DNA of 64,000 bases from Streptomyces cinnabarinus. GTDB taxonomy: Bacteria; Actinomycetota; Actinomycetes; Streptomycetales; Streptomycetaceae. The stretch spans positions 4,650,001 to 4,714,000 of the forward strand of contig NZ_CP114413.1 of NCBI RefSeq assembly GCF_027270315.1, read 5' to 3'. The notes beneath the pieces are model-generated. The model was given only the letters and a program-made list of their open reading frames with translations, was not told the DNA's origin and made no database searches. Positions within the stretch are counted from its first letter, which is position 1. Each line of letters opens with the position of its first letter. Made by a program: the position numbers and the translations under genes. Below, one piece after another: positions 25,401-34,053 of this stretch.

Positions 25401-26534
25401 TCACCCCAGGGGATGCGCGGCCAGCAGCTCGCCCAGCGCCTCCTCGTGCGCCGCCGCCGGGCCGAGCGACAGCTCCAGTTGCTTGGCCCACGCGTGGTAC
25501 CGGTGCAGCGGGTAGTCGACGTCCGCGCCGAACCCCCCGTGCAGATGCTGCGCCGTCTGCACGATCCGCCGTACCCCTTCCGCGGCCCAGATCTTGGCCA
25601 CGGCGACGTCCGCTGCGACCGGCAGCGCGCCCGGCGCCCGCGCCGCGATCCGCCAGGCGGCCTGCCACAGGGTGGCCTCCATGGCCCGCAGGTCGATGTA
25701 CCGGTCGGCGGTCTGCACGGCGACCGCTTGGAAGGTGGCGAGCGGGTGGCCGAACTGCTCCCGCTTGCCGGTGTAGTCGCTCGTCATCCGCAGCACCCGG
25801 TCGCCGAGCCCGAGCGCCAGCGCGCAGGTCCCGACCGTCAGCAGCTCCCGCAGCCGCTCCCAGGCGCCTTCCGCCGCCACCACCTCCCGCTCCGCGAGCC
25901 GCACGGAGTCGAGCCGCAGCTCCCCGAGCCGCTCCCCGGTGGTGGAGTACTGCTCGGCCAGCCCCACCCCGGCCCGCTCGTGCGACACCAGCGCCAGCAC
26001 GGCCCGGTCGCCGTCCGCGCTCGCCGGTACGACGAGGAGATCGGCGTCGTACGCCCAGGGAACGGCCGTCTGCGCACCGTCCAGCACCCATCCCGCACCG
26101 TCCCGCCGCGCGGTCACCGCCAGCTCCGCCGGGTCGTGCCCGCTGCGGCCGTGCGCGGCGACGGTCAGTGCGAGCTCGCCCCGCCCGGCCCGCGCCAACA
26201 GCCCGGACTCCAGGTCCTGGCCGCGGTACGCCTGAAGGACCGCCAGTGCCGCGCTGTGCTCCAGCAGCGGCACCCGCGCCAGCACCCCCGCCGCCTCCCG
26301 CAGCACCAGACAGAGCGCCACCGCGTCCAGACCGGCGCCGCCGTGCTCCTCGGCGAGCAGCAGGCTCAGCAGATCGGCGTCGGCGAGCCGGGACCACAGC
26401 GCGCGGTCGAAGTCCTCGGCCACGGCGCCCCGGGTGAGCGCGGGGCTCGGCACGGCGTCCGGCTCGACCCCGGCGAACACCCCCTGCGCCGCCTCGGCCG
26501 CCGCCTGCTGCTCCTCGGTGAAGGTGAAGTCCAC
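25401..26534 (-). CDS. Acyl-CoA dehydrogenase family protein
   Basis: 377 residues, the usual length. N-terminal MDFTFTEEQQAAAEAAQGVF, helical EHGGAGLDAVALCLVLREA, mid-domain RDGAGWVLDGAQTAVPWAY, and C-terminal TSDYTGKREQFGHPLATFQAVAVQ followed by HGGFG. The catalytic glutamate position of classic enzymes is not obvious, as in the FadE subunits of cholesterol-type heteromeric dehydrogenases. Two palindromes lie directly upstream (26576-26588 and 26592-26605), so the gene is probably repressed by a TetR-family regulator. Confidence 0.88.
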   Translation of the reverse strand: MDFTFTEEQQAAAEAAQGVFAGVEPDAVPSPALTRGAVAEDFDRALWSRLADADLLSLLLAEEHGGAGLDAVALCLVLREAAGVLARVPLLEHSAALAVLQAYRGQDLESGLLARAGRGELALTVAAHGRSGHDPAELAVTARRDGAGWVLDGAQTAVPWAYDADLLVVPASADGDRAVLALVSHERAGVGLAEQYSTTGERLGELRLDSVRLAEREVVAAEGAWERLRELLTVGTCALALGLGDRVLRMTSDYTGKREQFGHPLATFQAVAVQTADRYIDLRAMEATLWQAAWRIAARAPGALPVAADVAVAKIWAAEGVRRIVQTAQHLHGGFGADVDYPLHRYHAWAKQLELSLGPAAAHEEALGELLAAHPLG

Positions 26535-26575
26535 GGTGCTGCCCTCCCGCGCCCAGGGTCCCGCCCACAGTGATC

Positions 26576-26588
26576 TGACGGTGCGTCA
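26576..26588. promoter_or_regulatory. TetR-type palindrome upstream of the acyl-CoA dehydrogenase
   Basis: TGACGGTGCGTCA, two 5-bp arms around a 3-bp centre, extended by imperfect ATC/GAT flanks. It starts 42 bp upstream of the minus-strand start codon at 26534. TTGACG on the minus strand overlaps it and could be a -35 box. Confidence 0.55.
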
Positions 26589-26591
26589 AGA

Positions 26592-26605
26592 TAGAACAGG
26601 TTCTA
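26592..26605. promoter_or_regulatory. KstR-like operator (TNNAACNNGTTNNA)
   Basis: TAGAACAGGTTCTA is a near-perfect palindrome that fits the published KstR consensus for steroid/lipid-catabolism genes in actinobacteria. It lies next to a second palindrome, upstream of an acyl-CoA dehydrogenase, a typical KstR target class. Confidence 0.55.
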
Positions 26606-26639
26606 GAAGAAGGGAACGGGGCGGACGGGGGCCGTCTCC

Positions 26640-26693
26640 TGGATCTTCACGCCCTTCCCCATGGATCTTCACCCCCCTCACCAGTGGATCTTC
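26640..26693 (+). repeat. Three direct TGGATCTTC repeats
   Basis: TGGATCTTC occurs at 26640-26648, 26662-26670 and 26685-26693, with periods of 22 and 23 bp (about two helical turns). The array is in the intergenic region before the DUF5819 gene and could be a regulator site on one face of the helix, or simply a small duplication. Confidence 0.5.
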
Positions 26694-26797
26694 GGCTCCT
26701 GCCAACCGCTTCGCAGATGTGACCTTGCCGTGAGCGGGGCGCCGTAAGGTGTCCCCCCGAGACAGGGCCGCCCGGGGAGGTTCTGCCGGGGACCGGA

Positions 26798-27553
26798 ATG
26801 GGGGAACGGGGCGGAATGGACGCGTACGACGCAGTGGGCGAGGCCCGGCACGGGCCGGAGCCCCGCAGCGGTGTGGCCGCCCTGTCCCTGCGCTACCAGA
26901 TCGCCGCCGCCCTCGCCCTGGCCGTGGTCGCGGTCGCCGTCTGCGTCCACATCGGCATGGTCTTCCTGCATGTCGCCCCCTCCAACACGGTCAGCAAGCG
27001 GCACGGCTCGGCGATCGAGGACTGGGTCTATCCGGAGTTCGAGCAGAACTGGAAGCTCTTCGCGCCCAACCCGCTCCAGCAGAACATCGCCGTCGAGGTC
27101 CGCGCCGAGGTCCGCGAGGCGGACGGCGAGATGCGCACCACCGGCTGGTACGACCTGTCCGCCCAGGACGGCCGGGACATCGACGGCAATCTGCTGCCGA
27201 GCCACACCCAGCAGAACGAGCTGCGCCGGGCCTGGGACTTCCTGGTCGCCACGCACGACGACGACAACCGCCCGGTGGGCCTGCGCGGCGATCTGGCCGA
27301 GTCCTACCTGCGCCGCATCGTGGTCCTGCGCCTGGACCGCGAGGACGCGGCCGGACCCGGCGGGCTCGTGCAGCGCGTCCAGGTCCGCTCGCGGACCACG
27401 AACGTGCCGCCGCCCGACTGGAGCGAGGAAAAGGTGCCGGACAACCCGGTGTACCGACAGCTGCCCTGGTGGGAGCTGCCCGCGGACGAGACCGGGGACG
27501 GGACCGACGAGGCCGGCAAGGCCGCGGACGAGGCCGGGGAGGAGCGGGCATGA
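26798..27553 (+). CDS. DUF5819 family membrane-anchored protein
   Basis: 251 residues from ATG 26798; ATG 26816 is an equally possible start. One membrane helix near residues 30-55 (YQIAAALALAVVAVAVCVHIG) is followed by an extracytoplasmic domain with the family hallmark FEQNWKLFAPNPLQQN. The C-terminus is acidic and low-complexity. Its stop overlaps the HTTM gene start (ATGA), so the two are translated together. DUF5819/HTTM pairs resemble SdpA/SdpB of the Bacillus sporulation-delaying toxin system in architecture, but no toxin-like gene follows here. Confidence 0.8.
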   Translation: MGERGGMDAYDAVGEARHGPEPRSGVAALSLRYQIAAALALAVVAVAVCVHIGMVFLHVAPSNTVSKRHGSAIEDWVYPEFEQNWKLFAPNPLQQNIAVEVRAEVREADGEMRTTGWYDLSAQDGRDIDGNLLPSHTQQNELRRAWDFLVATHDDDNRPVGLRGDLAESYLRRIVVLRLDREDAAGPGGLVQRVQVRSRTTNVPPPDWSEEKVPDNPVYRQLPWWELPADETGDGTDEAGKAADEAGEERA

Positions 27554-28752
27554 GCCGCTTCGCCCTCGCCGTCTCGGCCGCCATCGCCCGGGTCACCGAG
27601 TCCGCGCTCGGCCCGTACCAGACGGCGGTGGTCCGGATCGGCTTCGCCGCGACCTGGCTGCTCTTCCTGTTGCGCGAGCTGCCCCACCGCCATGAGCTGT
27701 ACGGCCCGGACGGCCCCTGGAGCTTCGCGCTCGCCGAGCAGCTGATCACCGCGAACGGCGCCTTCACGGCCCTGATCTGGACCGACGGCCGGATCTGGTT
27801 CGAGCTGGTCTACGCCCTCGCCGTCCTCTTCGCCGTCCTGCTGCTGCTCGGCTGGCGGACCCGCACGATGTCCGTGCTGTTCATGGTCGGCGTGCTGTCC
27901 GTGCAGAACCGGTCCGTCTTCATGGGCGACGGCGGCGACAACGTCCTGCACCTGATGTCGATCTACCTGGTCTTCACCCGCTGCGGCCGGGTCTGGTCGC
28001 TGGACGCGCGCCGGGCGGAACGCCGGGGGGACAGGGCCGACCGGGTGGGTCCGGTTCTGTGGGGGGTGCTCGGACTCGTCCTGATCCTGGCCTGGCTCGG
28101 GGGCCGGCTCGACGGCGACGTGACCGTGCCGCTGATCCTGTGGACCGTGTGGATCGCGCAGGCGGTGTGGTGGCTGGCCGGCCGGATCACCCGCACCGCC
28201 GAGCCGCGGGTCCTGCTCGATGTGATCGCGAACATCGTGCACAACGGCGCCCTGTTCGTAATCATGGCCGAGGCCTGTCTGATCTACGCCACCGCGGGCT
28301 GGTACAAGATCCAGGGCTCCCGCTGGCAGGACGGCACCGCCGTCTACTACCCCCTGCACCTGGACTACTTCTCCCCCTGGCCGGCCCTCGCGGACGCCCT
28401 CTCGGCCAGCGGCGTCATGGTGATGCTGGTGACGTACGGGACGGTAATGGTCCAGGTCGCCTTCCCGTTCACGCTGTTCAACCGGCGGGTCAAGAACGTC
28501 CTGCTGGCCGCCATGATGTTCGAGCACGCGGTGATCGCGGTCGTCCTCGGCCTGCCGTTCTTCTCGCTGGCGATGATCGCGGCGGACGCGGTCTTCCTGC
28601 CGACGGCCTTCCTGCGCCGCCTGGGCGCCTTGGCGGCGCGGATGCCGGGCCCACGCAAGGACGGCGATACGGCAGTGCCCGAGCCCCGCGGCCCGGAGAA
28701 CCCCGAGAGCCCGGAGAACCCGGAACAGACCCACGTAGGCTCCGCTCCATGA
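27550..28752 (+). CDS. HTTM-domain integral membrane protein (SdpB-like)
   Basis: 400 residues with multiple membrane helices (LLLLGWRTRTMSVLFMVGVLSVQ; VPLILWTVWIAQAVWWLAG; NGALFVIMAEACLIYATAG; VLLAAMMFEHAVIAVVLGLPFF). The HTTM family (horizontally transferred transmembrane domain, related to vitamin-K-dependent gamma-carboxylase) is shown by NRSVFMGDGGDNVLHLMSIYLVF and AGWYKIQGSRWQDGTAVYYPL. The C-terminal tail is Pro/Glu-rich. Function unknown; possibly modifies or processes a partner with the DUF5819 protein. Confidence 0.85.
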   Translation: MSRFALAVSAAIARVTESALGPYQTAVVRIGFAATWLLFLLRELPHRHELYGPDGPWSFALAEQLITANGAFTALIWTDGRIWFELVYALAVLFAVLLLLGWRTRTMSVLFMVGVLSVQNRSVFMGDGGDNVLHLMSIYLVFTRCGRVWSLDARRAERRGDRADRVGPVLWGVLGLVLILAWLGGRLDGDVTVPLILWTVWIAQAVWWLAGRITRTAEPRVLLDVIANIVHNGALFVIMAEACLIYATAGWYKIQGSRWQDGTAVYYPLHLDYFSPWPALADALSASGVMVMLVTYGTVMVQVAFPFTLFNRRVKNVLLAAMMFEHAVIAVVLGLPFFSLAMIAADAVFLPTAFLRRLGALAARMPGPRKDGDTAVPEPRGPENPESPENPEQTHVGSAP

Positions 28753-29492
28753 CCAGCCCCGTCACCACCTGGCACCGCCTCGCCGGCACCGCCGTACTCC
28801 TGGACGGCTTCCACGCCCTCAAGCACGCGGTGCGTTTCGGCGCCGAGGTCCCGGTGGCGGTGGCGGTGGACCGGGAGGCGACCCTCGCCCTGGCCGACGA
28901 ACTGGCCGCCGACGTACGCGACCGTCTGTCCGGCCTCCTCATGGAGGTCCCGGAGGAGACCTACCGCGCCCTGGTCCCGCGCCCCCACCCCACAGCCGTG
29001 GCGGCCCTGGCGGTACGTCCGTCCCGCGCGGCGCATCTGGAGCTGCTGGCGGCGCGGCCGCGCCCCACCCCGGTGGTTCTGCTCGACCACCCCCGCAACC
29101 TGGGCAACGCGGGCGCGGTCATCCGCCTGGCCGCGGGCTTCGGCGCGACGGGCGTCGTCACCACCGGCACGCTGGACCCCTGGCATCCCACGGTCGTACG
29201 AGGCGGCGCGGGCCTGCACTTCGCGACGGCGGTGGAGCGCGTCACGCCGGAGGAACTCCCTCCGGGCCCCCTCTTCGCCCTGGACCCCGAGGGCGACGAC
29301 ATCCGGGACATGAAGCTCCCGGACGACGCCGTCCTCGCCTTCGGCTCGGAGCGCACCGGCCTGTCACCAGAGGTCCGCGAACGAGCGGACCACCTGCTGT
29401 CCCTGCCGATGCGCCCCCAGGTGTCGAGCTACAACTTGGCGACGAGCGTGGGGATGACGCTCTACCACTGGAGCGCCTTCAGGGGTTCCTAG
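28749..29492 (+). CDS. SpoU/TrmH-family RNA 2'-O-methyltransferase
   Basis: 247 residues, ATGA overlap with the HTTM gene. SPOUT knot motifs: motif 1 LLDHPRNLGNAGAVIRLAAGFGA, motif 2 LAFGSERTGLSPEV, motif 3 LPMRPQVSSYNLATSVGMTLY. Predicted to methylate a ribose 2'-OH in tRNA or rRNA using S-adenosylmethionine. Target nucleotide cannot be told from sequence. Confidence 0.92.
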   Translation: MTSPVTTWHRLAGTAVLLDGFHALKHAVRFGAEVPVAVAVDREATLALADELAADVRDRLSGLLMEVPEETYRALVPRPHPTAVAALAVRPSRAAHLELLAARPRPTPVVLLDHPRNLGNAGAVIRLAAGFGATGVVTTGTLDPWHPTVVRGGAGLHFATAVERVTPEELPPGPLFALDPEGDDIRDMKLPDDAVLAFGSERTGLSPEVRERADHLLSLPMRPQVSSYNLATSVGMTLYHWSAFRGS

Positions 29493-31180
29493 GCCTCCCG
29501 CCGAACCTCGACCACGCGGAAGCGACTGGCGACGAACGCCCCGTCGCACAGCGCGGCGTTCGCCGCCGGGTTGCCGCCCGACCCGTGGAAGTCGGAGAAG
29601 GCGGCCGTCTGGTTGACGTACACCCCGCCCGTCAGATTCAGCGACAACTGCGCCGCCTCCTCCAGGCAGACGTCCTGCACGGCCTGCTCCACCTCGGAGT
29701 CGACGGTGTACGCGCCCACCGTCATCGCGCCCTTGTCCCGGACCGTCCGCCGCAGCAGCGACACCGCGTCCGCGGCGGAGTCCATCGCCACCGCGAAGGA
29801 CACCGGCCCGAAGCACTCGTTCATGTACGCGGCCTCGTCGTCCGGCTTGGCCCCGTCCAGCTTGACGATGACCGGCGTACGGACGACCGCCTCGGGGAAG
29901 TCCGGGTTGGCGACCTCGCGGGAGGCGAGGGCGACTTCGCCGAGCCCCGCCGCGGCCTCAAGGCGTGCCTTGACGTCCGGGTTCACGATCGCGCCGAGCA
30001 GCGCGTTCGCGCGGGCGTCGTCGCCGAGCAGCCCGTCCACCGCGCGGGCGAGGTCCGCGACGACCTCGTCGAAGCTCCGCGGCCCGTCCTCGGTGCGGAT
30101 GCCGTCCCGGGGGATCAGCAGGTTCTGCGGCGTGGTGCACATCTGCCCGCTGTACAGCGACAGGGAGAACGCCAGGTTGGACAGCATGCCCTTGTAGTTG
30201 CCGGTGGACTCCACGAGCACCGTGTTGACGCCGGCCTTCTCCGTGTACACCTGCGCCTGGCGGGCGTTGGCCTCCAGCCAGTCGCCGAAGGCGGTCGAAC
30301 CGGTGTAGTCGATGATCCGGATCTCGGGCCGCACGGCGAGCGTCTTGGCGATGCCCTCACCGGGCCGCTCGGCGGCGAGCGCGACCAGGTTCGGGTCGAA
30401 CCCGGCCTCGGCGAGCACCTCGCGAGCGACCTGCACGGTCAGCGCGAGCGGCAGCACCGCGCGGGGGTGCGGCTTCACCAGCACCGCGTTGCCCGTGGCG
30501 AGCGAGGCGAACAGGCCCGGGTAGCCGTTCCAGGTCGGGAAGGTGTTGCAGCCGATCATCAGCGCGATCCCGCGCGGTACCGCCGTGAACGCCTTGGTCA
30601 GGGCGAGCGGGTCCTTCTTGCCCTGCGGCTTGGTCCACTCCGCGGTGTCGGGGGTGCGGACCTGCTCCACGTACGCGTAGGCCACCGCCTCCAGGCCGCG
30701 GTCCTGGGCGTGCGGGCCGCCCGCCTGGAACGCCATCATGAACGCCTGCCCGGAGGTGTGCATGACCGCGTGCGCGAACTCGTGGGTGCGGTCGCTGATC
30801 CGCTTGAGGATCTCCACGCAGACCACCGCGCGGATCTCCGCGCCCGCGTCCCGCCAGTCCCGCTGTCCGGCCTTCATGGCGGGCAGCAGCACGTCCACGT
30901 CCGCGTGCGGGTACTCCACGCCCAGCGCCAGGCCGTACGGGGAGACCTCGCCGCCCACCCAGCCGTCGGTACCGGGCTGGCCGAGGTCGATCCGGGTGCC
31001 GAGGAGGGCGTCGAAGGCGGCCTTGCCCGCCGCCATGTCCAGGCTGCCGTTCTCGCCGTAGGCCTTGGGGTGCTCGGGGTGCGGGGACCAGTACGCGCGC
31101 GTGCGGATCGCTTCCAGCGCCTGGTCGAGGGTGGGCCGGTGCTTGGCGATCAGGTCGTGGGCGGTGAGGGCGGCGGCCAT
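29489..31180 (-). CDS. paaN: Phenylacetic-acid degradation protein PaaN (aldehyde dehydrogenase family)
   Basis: 563 residues, the normal PaaN length for actinobacteria. It begins MAAALTAHDLIAKHRPTLDQ and carries the aldehyde-dehydrogenase catalytic Cys in LYSGQMCTTPQNLLIP, NAD-binding GNAVLVKPHPRAVLPLA and the late FGPVSFAVAM. In the paa route this family oxidises the ring-opened aldehyde. It diverges from the 3-hydroxyacyl-CoA dehydrogenase gene across a shared TetR-type operator, so the two are probably co-regulated. Convergent with, and overlapping by 4 bp, the RNA methyltransferase gene. Confidence 0.9.
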   Translation of the reverse strand: MAAALTAHDLIAKHRPTLDQALEAIRTRAYWSPHPEHPKAYGENGSLDMAAGKAAFDALLGTRIDLGQPGTDGWVGGEVSPYGLALGVEYPHADVDVLLPAMKAGQRDWRDAGAEIRAVVCVEILKRISDRTHEFAHAVMHTSGQAFMMAFQAGGPHAQDRGLEAVAYAYVEQVRTPDTAEWTKPQGKKDPLALTKAFTAVPRGIALMIGCNTFPTWNGYPGLFASLATGNAVLVKPHPRAVLPLALTVQVAREVLAEAGFDPNLVALAAERPGEGIAKTLAVRPEIRIIDYTGSTAFGDWLEANARQAQVYTEKAGVNTVLVESTGNYKGMLSNLAFSLSLYSGQMCTTPQNLLIPRDGIRTEDGPRSFDEVVADLARAVDGLLGDDARANALLGAIVNPDVKARLEAAAGLGEVALASREVANPDFPEAVVRTPVIVKLDGAKPDDEAAYMNECFGPVSFAVAMDSAADAVSLLRRTVRDKGAMTVGAYTVDSEVEQAVQDVCLEEAAQLSLNLTGGVYVNQTAAFSDFHGSGGNPAANAALCDGAFVASRFRVVEVRREA

Positions 31181-31268
31181 GCGGGACCAACTCCTAGTCT
31201 CAAGAACTCTTCGTCGAGTTCATGACCTGGCAGAAACATGGGCAGGAACAGCCAGTCAGAGTTAGAGT

Positions 31269-31288
31269 AACCGAACGATCGGTCGGTT
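31269..31288. promoter_or_regulatory. TetR-type operator in the PaaN / hydroxyacyl-CoA dehydrogenase divergent region
   Basis: AACCGAACGATCGGTCGGTT is an 18/20 palindrome about 90 bp from the PaaN start and 51 bp from the dehydrogenase start. A 16/20 match is at 34054-34073. The TetR gene at the end of the dehydrogenase operon is the likely binder. Confidence 0.7.
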
Positions 31289-31339
31289 CAAGGGGGTCCG
31301 CCGCATCTGTGGAAAACCCCGTGCGGGAGGATCGCGGAC

Positions 31340-32866
31340 ATGACAGCACTCGACCTCAGCAGCCCCGTGGCCGTCGTCGGCACCGGCACCATGGGCCAGG
31401 GCATCGCCCAGGTCGCACTGATCGCCGGCCATCCGGTCCGGCTCTACGACGCCGTGCCCGGCAAGGCGCGGGAGGCGGCCGACGCGATCGGCGCCCGCCT
31501 CGACCGGCTGGTCGAGAAGGACCGGCTCAGCGACGCCGACCGCGTCGCGGCCCGCGCCCGGCTGATGCCCGCCGAGGCGCTCACCGACCTCGCCGACTGC
31601 GCCCTGGTGATCGAGGCCGTCCTGGAGCGCCTGGACATCAAGCAGGAGCTGTTCCGGGCGCTGGAGGAGATCGTCGGCGAGGACTGTCTGCTCGCCACCA
31701 ACACCTCCTCCCTCTCCGTCACCGCCATCGGCGGCGCCCTCGCGAACCCCGGCCGCTTCGTGGGCCTGCACTTCTTCAACCCGGCCCCGCTGCTGCCGCT
31801 GGTCGAGGTGGTCTCCGGGTTCGCCACCGACGTCACCTCGGCCACGCGCGCGTACGAGACCGCCCGCGCCTGGGGCAAGACCCCGGTCGCCTGCGCCGAC
31901 ACCCCGGGCTTCATCGTCAACCGCATCGCGCGGCCCTTCTACGCCGAGGCCTTCGCGGTCCACGAGGCCCAGGGCGCCGACCCCGCCACCATCGACGCGG
32001 TACTGCGCGAGTGCGGCGGCTTCCGGATGGGCGCCTTCGAACTGACCGACCTGATCGGCCAGGACGTCAACGAGTCCGTCACCCACTCCGTGTGGCAGTC
32101 CTTCTTCCAGGACGTCCGCTTCACGCCCTCGCTGTCCCAGCGCCGCCTGGTGGAGTCCGGCCGCCTCGGCCGCAAGAGCGGACACGGCTGGTTCGACTAC
32201 TCCGATGAGCTCGGGGCTGCCGAGCGGCCCGAACCGCACACCGCCGAGCCGGAACGGGCGCCCGCGTATGTCGTCGTCGAGGGAGACCTGGGTCCCGCCG
32301 CCGAACTGCTCACGCTGTTGCGCGAGGCGGGCGTCCCGGTGCGCGAGGAGGACGAGGACCACGGCACCCGCCTGGTCCTGCCCAGCGGCGGCCAGCTGGC
32401 GCTCGCCGACGGACAGACCTCGGTGGAGTTCCGGGACGTCGTCTACTTCGACCTCGCGCTCGACTACCGCCGGGCCACCCGGATCGCCCTGTCCGCCTCC
32501 CAGGACACCTCCCCGCAGACCCTCGCCGAGGCCGTCGGCCTGTTCCAGGCGCTCGGCAAGCAGGTCAGCGTCATCGGGGACGTGCCCGGCATGATCGTCG
32601 CCCGTACGGTCGCCCGGATCGTCGACCTCGCCCATGACGCCGTCGCCAAGGGCGTGGCCACCGAGGAGGACATCGACACGGCCATGCGGCTCGGCGTCAA
32701 CTACCCGCTCGGCCCCTTCGAGTGGAGCCGCAGGCTCGGCCGCAACTGGGCCTACTCCCTCCTCGACGACCTTCACCTGCGCGACCCCTCCGGGCGGTAC
32801 GCCCCCTCCCTCGCGCTGTACCGGCACGCCTACGCCACCGACAAGCGGGAGGGCAACGGCTCATGA
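31340..32866 (+). CDS. 3-Hydroxyacyl-CoA dehydrogenase (PaaH/FadB type)
   Basis: 508 residues. The NAD-binding loop is VVGTGTMGQGIAQVA (about residues 12-26), followed by NTSSLSVTAIG, the catalytic His segment GLHFFNPAPLLPLVEVV and DTPGFIVNRIARPF. A second 3HCDH C-terminal domain is at 410-490 (GDVPGMIVARTVARIVD and LGVNYPLGPFEW). Oxidises 3-hydroxyadipyl-CoA or another 3-hydroxyacyl-CoA. ATGA overlap with the TetR gene, divergent from PaaN, so phenylacetate catabolism is the likely context. Confidence 0.92.
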   Translation: MTALDLSSPVAVVGTGTMGQGIAQVALIAGHPVRLYDAVPGKAREAADAIGARLDRLVEKDRLSDADRVAARARLMPAEALTDLADCALVIEAVLERLDIKQELFRALEEIVGEDCLLATNTSSLSVTAIGGALANPGRFVGLHFFNPAPLLPLVEVVSGFATDVTSATRAYETARAWGKTPVACADTPGFIVNRIARPFYAEAFAVHEAQGADPATIDAVLRECGGFRMGAFELTDLIGQDVNESVTHSVWQSFFQDVRFTPSLSQRRLVESGRLGRKSGHGWFDYSDELGAAERPEPHTAEPERAPAYVVVEGDLGPAAELLTLLREAGVPVREEDEDHGTRLVLPSGGQLALADGQTSVEFRDVVYFDLALDYRRATRIALSASQDTSPQTLAEAVGLFQALGKQVSVIGDVPGMIVARTVARIVDLAHDAVAKGVATEEDIDTAMRLGVNYPLGPFEWSRRLGRNWAYSLLDDLHLRDPSGRYAPSLALYRHAYATDKREGNGS

Positions 32867-33453
32867 CCACCGCCAAGCGCGACACGTACACCCCGGAGAC
32901 GCTGCTGTCGGTCGCCGTCCGGGTCTTCAACGAACGCGGCTACGACGGCACCTCCATGGAGCATCTCTCCCGGGCCGCCGGGATCTCCAAGTCGTCGATC
33001 TACCACCACGTCTCCGGCAAGGAGGAGCTGCTGCGCCGCGCGGTGAGCCGGGCGCTGGACGAGCTGTTCGGCATCCTCGACGAGGAGCACGCGCGCGTGG
33101 GGCGTGCCTCGGACCGCCTGGAGCATGTCGTCCGGCGCATGGTCGAGGTGCTCATAACCGACCTGCCCTATGTGACGCTGCTGCTGCGGGTGCGCGGCAA
33201 CACCGACACCGAGCGGTGGGCGCTGGAGCGGCGCCGCGACTTCGACCACGAGGTCGCCGAGCTGCTGAAGGCGGCGGCCGCCGACGGGGACCTGCGCGGC
33301 GACGTGGAAGTGCGGCTCGCCACCCGGCTGGTCTTCGGGATGATCAACTCCATTGTGGAGTGGTACCGGCCGGACGGCCGGGGCATGGGCGAGCGCGAGG
33401 TCGCCGACGCCGTGGTGCAGGTGGTGTTCGGGGGACTGCGCAGAGCGGCCTGA
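32863..33453 (+). CDS. TetR-family repressor (PaaR-like)
   Basis: 196 residues. N-terminal helix-turn-helix GTSMEHLSRAAGISKSSIYHHVSGKEELLRRAV (about residues 24-56) and a helical ligand-binding domain ending in a TetR_C-type pattern (FGMINSIVEWYRPDG). Cotranscribed with the hydroxyacyl-CoA dehydrogenase gene. It likely binds the palindrome at 31269-31288, and perhaps the related site at 34054-34073 before the bkd operon, with an acyl- or phenylacetyl-CoA as inducer (inferred). Confidence 0.9.
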   Translation: MTTAKRDTYTPETLLSVAVRVFNERGYDGTSMEHLSRAAGISKSSIYHHVSGKEELLRRAVSRALDELFGILDEEHARVGRASDRLEHVVRRMVEVLITDLPYVTLLLRVRGNTDTERWALERRRDFDHEVAELLKAAAADGDLRGDVEVRLATRLVFGMINSIVEWYRPDGRGMGEREVADAVVQVVFGGLRRAA

Positions 33454-33455
33454 TG

Positions 33456-33953
33456 TCAGCCCTGCGGCTCCAGGTCCTCCTCCTCGAAGACCAGCAGGGT
33501 GCGGGTGCTGAGCACCTCGGGGATGGCCTGGAGGCGGGTGAGCACCAGTTCGCGCAGCGCCCGGTTGTCGGGCGTGTGCACCAGCAGCAGGACGTCGAAA
33601 TCGCCCCCCACCAGCGCGATGTGCGAGGCCCCGGGCAGCTGCCTGAGCTGCTCGCGCACGGTCCGCCAGGTGTTCTGCACGATCTTCAGCGTGATGTACG
33701 CCGACGTCCCGTGCCCCGCGCGTTCATGGTCGACGCGGGCGCCGAAGCCCCGGATGACGCCGTCCTCGATGAGGCGGTTGATGCGCGCGTAGGCGTTGGC
33801 GCGCGAGACGTGCACCCGCTCGGCGACGGACCGTATGGAGGCGCGGCCGTCCGCCTGGAGCATCTGGAGGATGTCCTGATCGATGGCGTCGAGGGGACGG
33901 GGTGGCGGCAGGGCGCCGCCGTCGGGGCCCTCGGCCATTTGTTCAGGTGCCAT
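33456..33953 (-). CDS. bkdR: Lrp/AsnC-family regulator (BkdR-like)
   Basis: 165 residues from ATG 33953, with GGAGG just upstream; the frame extends to 34139 but that part crosses the promoter region and is rejected. Winged-helix LDAIDQDILQMLQADGRASIRSVAERVHVSRANAYARINRL, then the RAM ligand-binding domain ending LQAIPEVLSTRTLLVFEEEDL. It diverges from the bkd operon, as bkdR does in Streptomyces, and probably regulates branched-chain keto-acid use in response to an amino acid. Confidence 0.88.
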   Translation of the reverse strand: MAPEQMAEGPDGGALPPPRPLDAIDQDILQMLQADGRASIRSVAERVHVSRANAYARINRLIEDGVIRGFGARVDHERAGHGTSAYITLKIVQNTWRTVREQLRQLPGASHIALVGGDFDVLLLVHTPDNRALRELVLTRLQAIPEVLSTRTLLVFEEEDLEPQG

Positions 33954-33993
33954 GTCCCCCCGCCTCCCTGTCGTGGACGTACTGCGTTCATTG

Positions 33994-34025
33994 CAGGCTG
34001 TGGAGAACCGTTTGTCCACAGCCTG
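33994..34025. promoter_or_regulatory. Inverted repeat in the bkdR-bkd divergent promoter region
   Basis: Perfect 11-bp arms (CAGGCTGTGGA and its complement) flank a 10-bp centre. It lies between the divergent Lrp and E1-alpha genes and is the best candidate for the Lrp-family binding site. Confidence 0.6.
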
Positions 34026-34053
34026 GAGGTGCCTGTAGCCAAAATGTGCCGAC

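Noticed and set aside
25327..26589. Alternative minus-strand frame over the acyl-CoA dehydrogenase
   Set aside because: Shifted shadow of the real gene; translation is Gly/Arg/Ala-rich without a domain.
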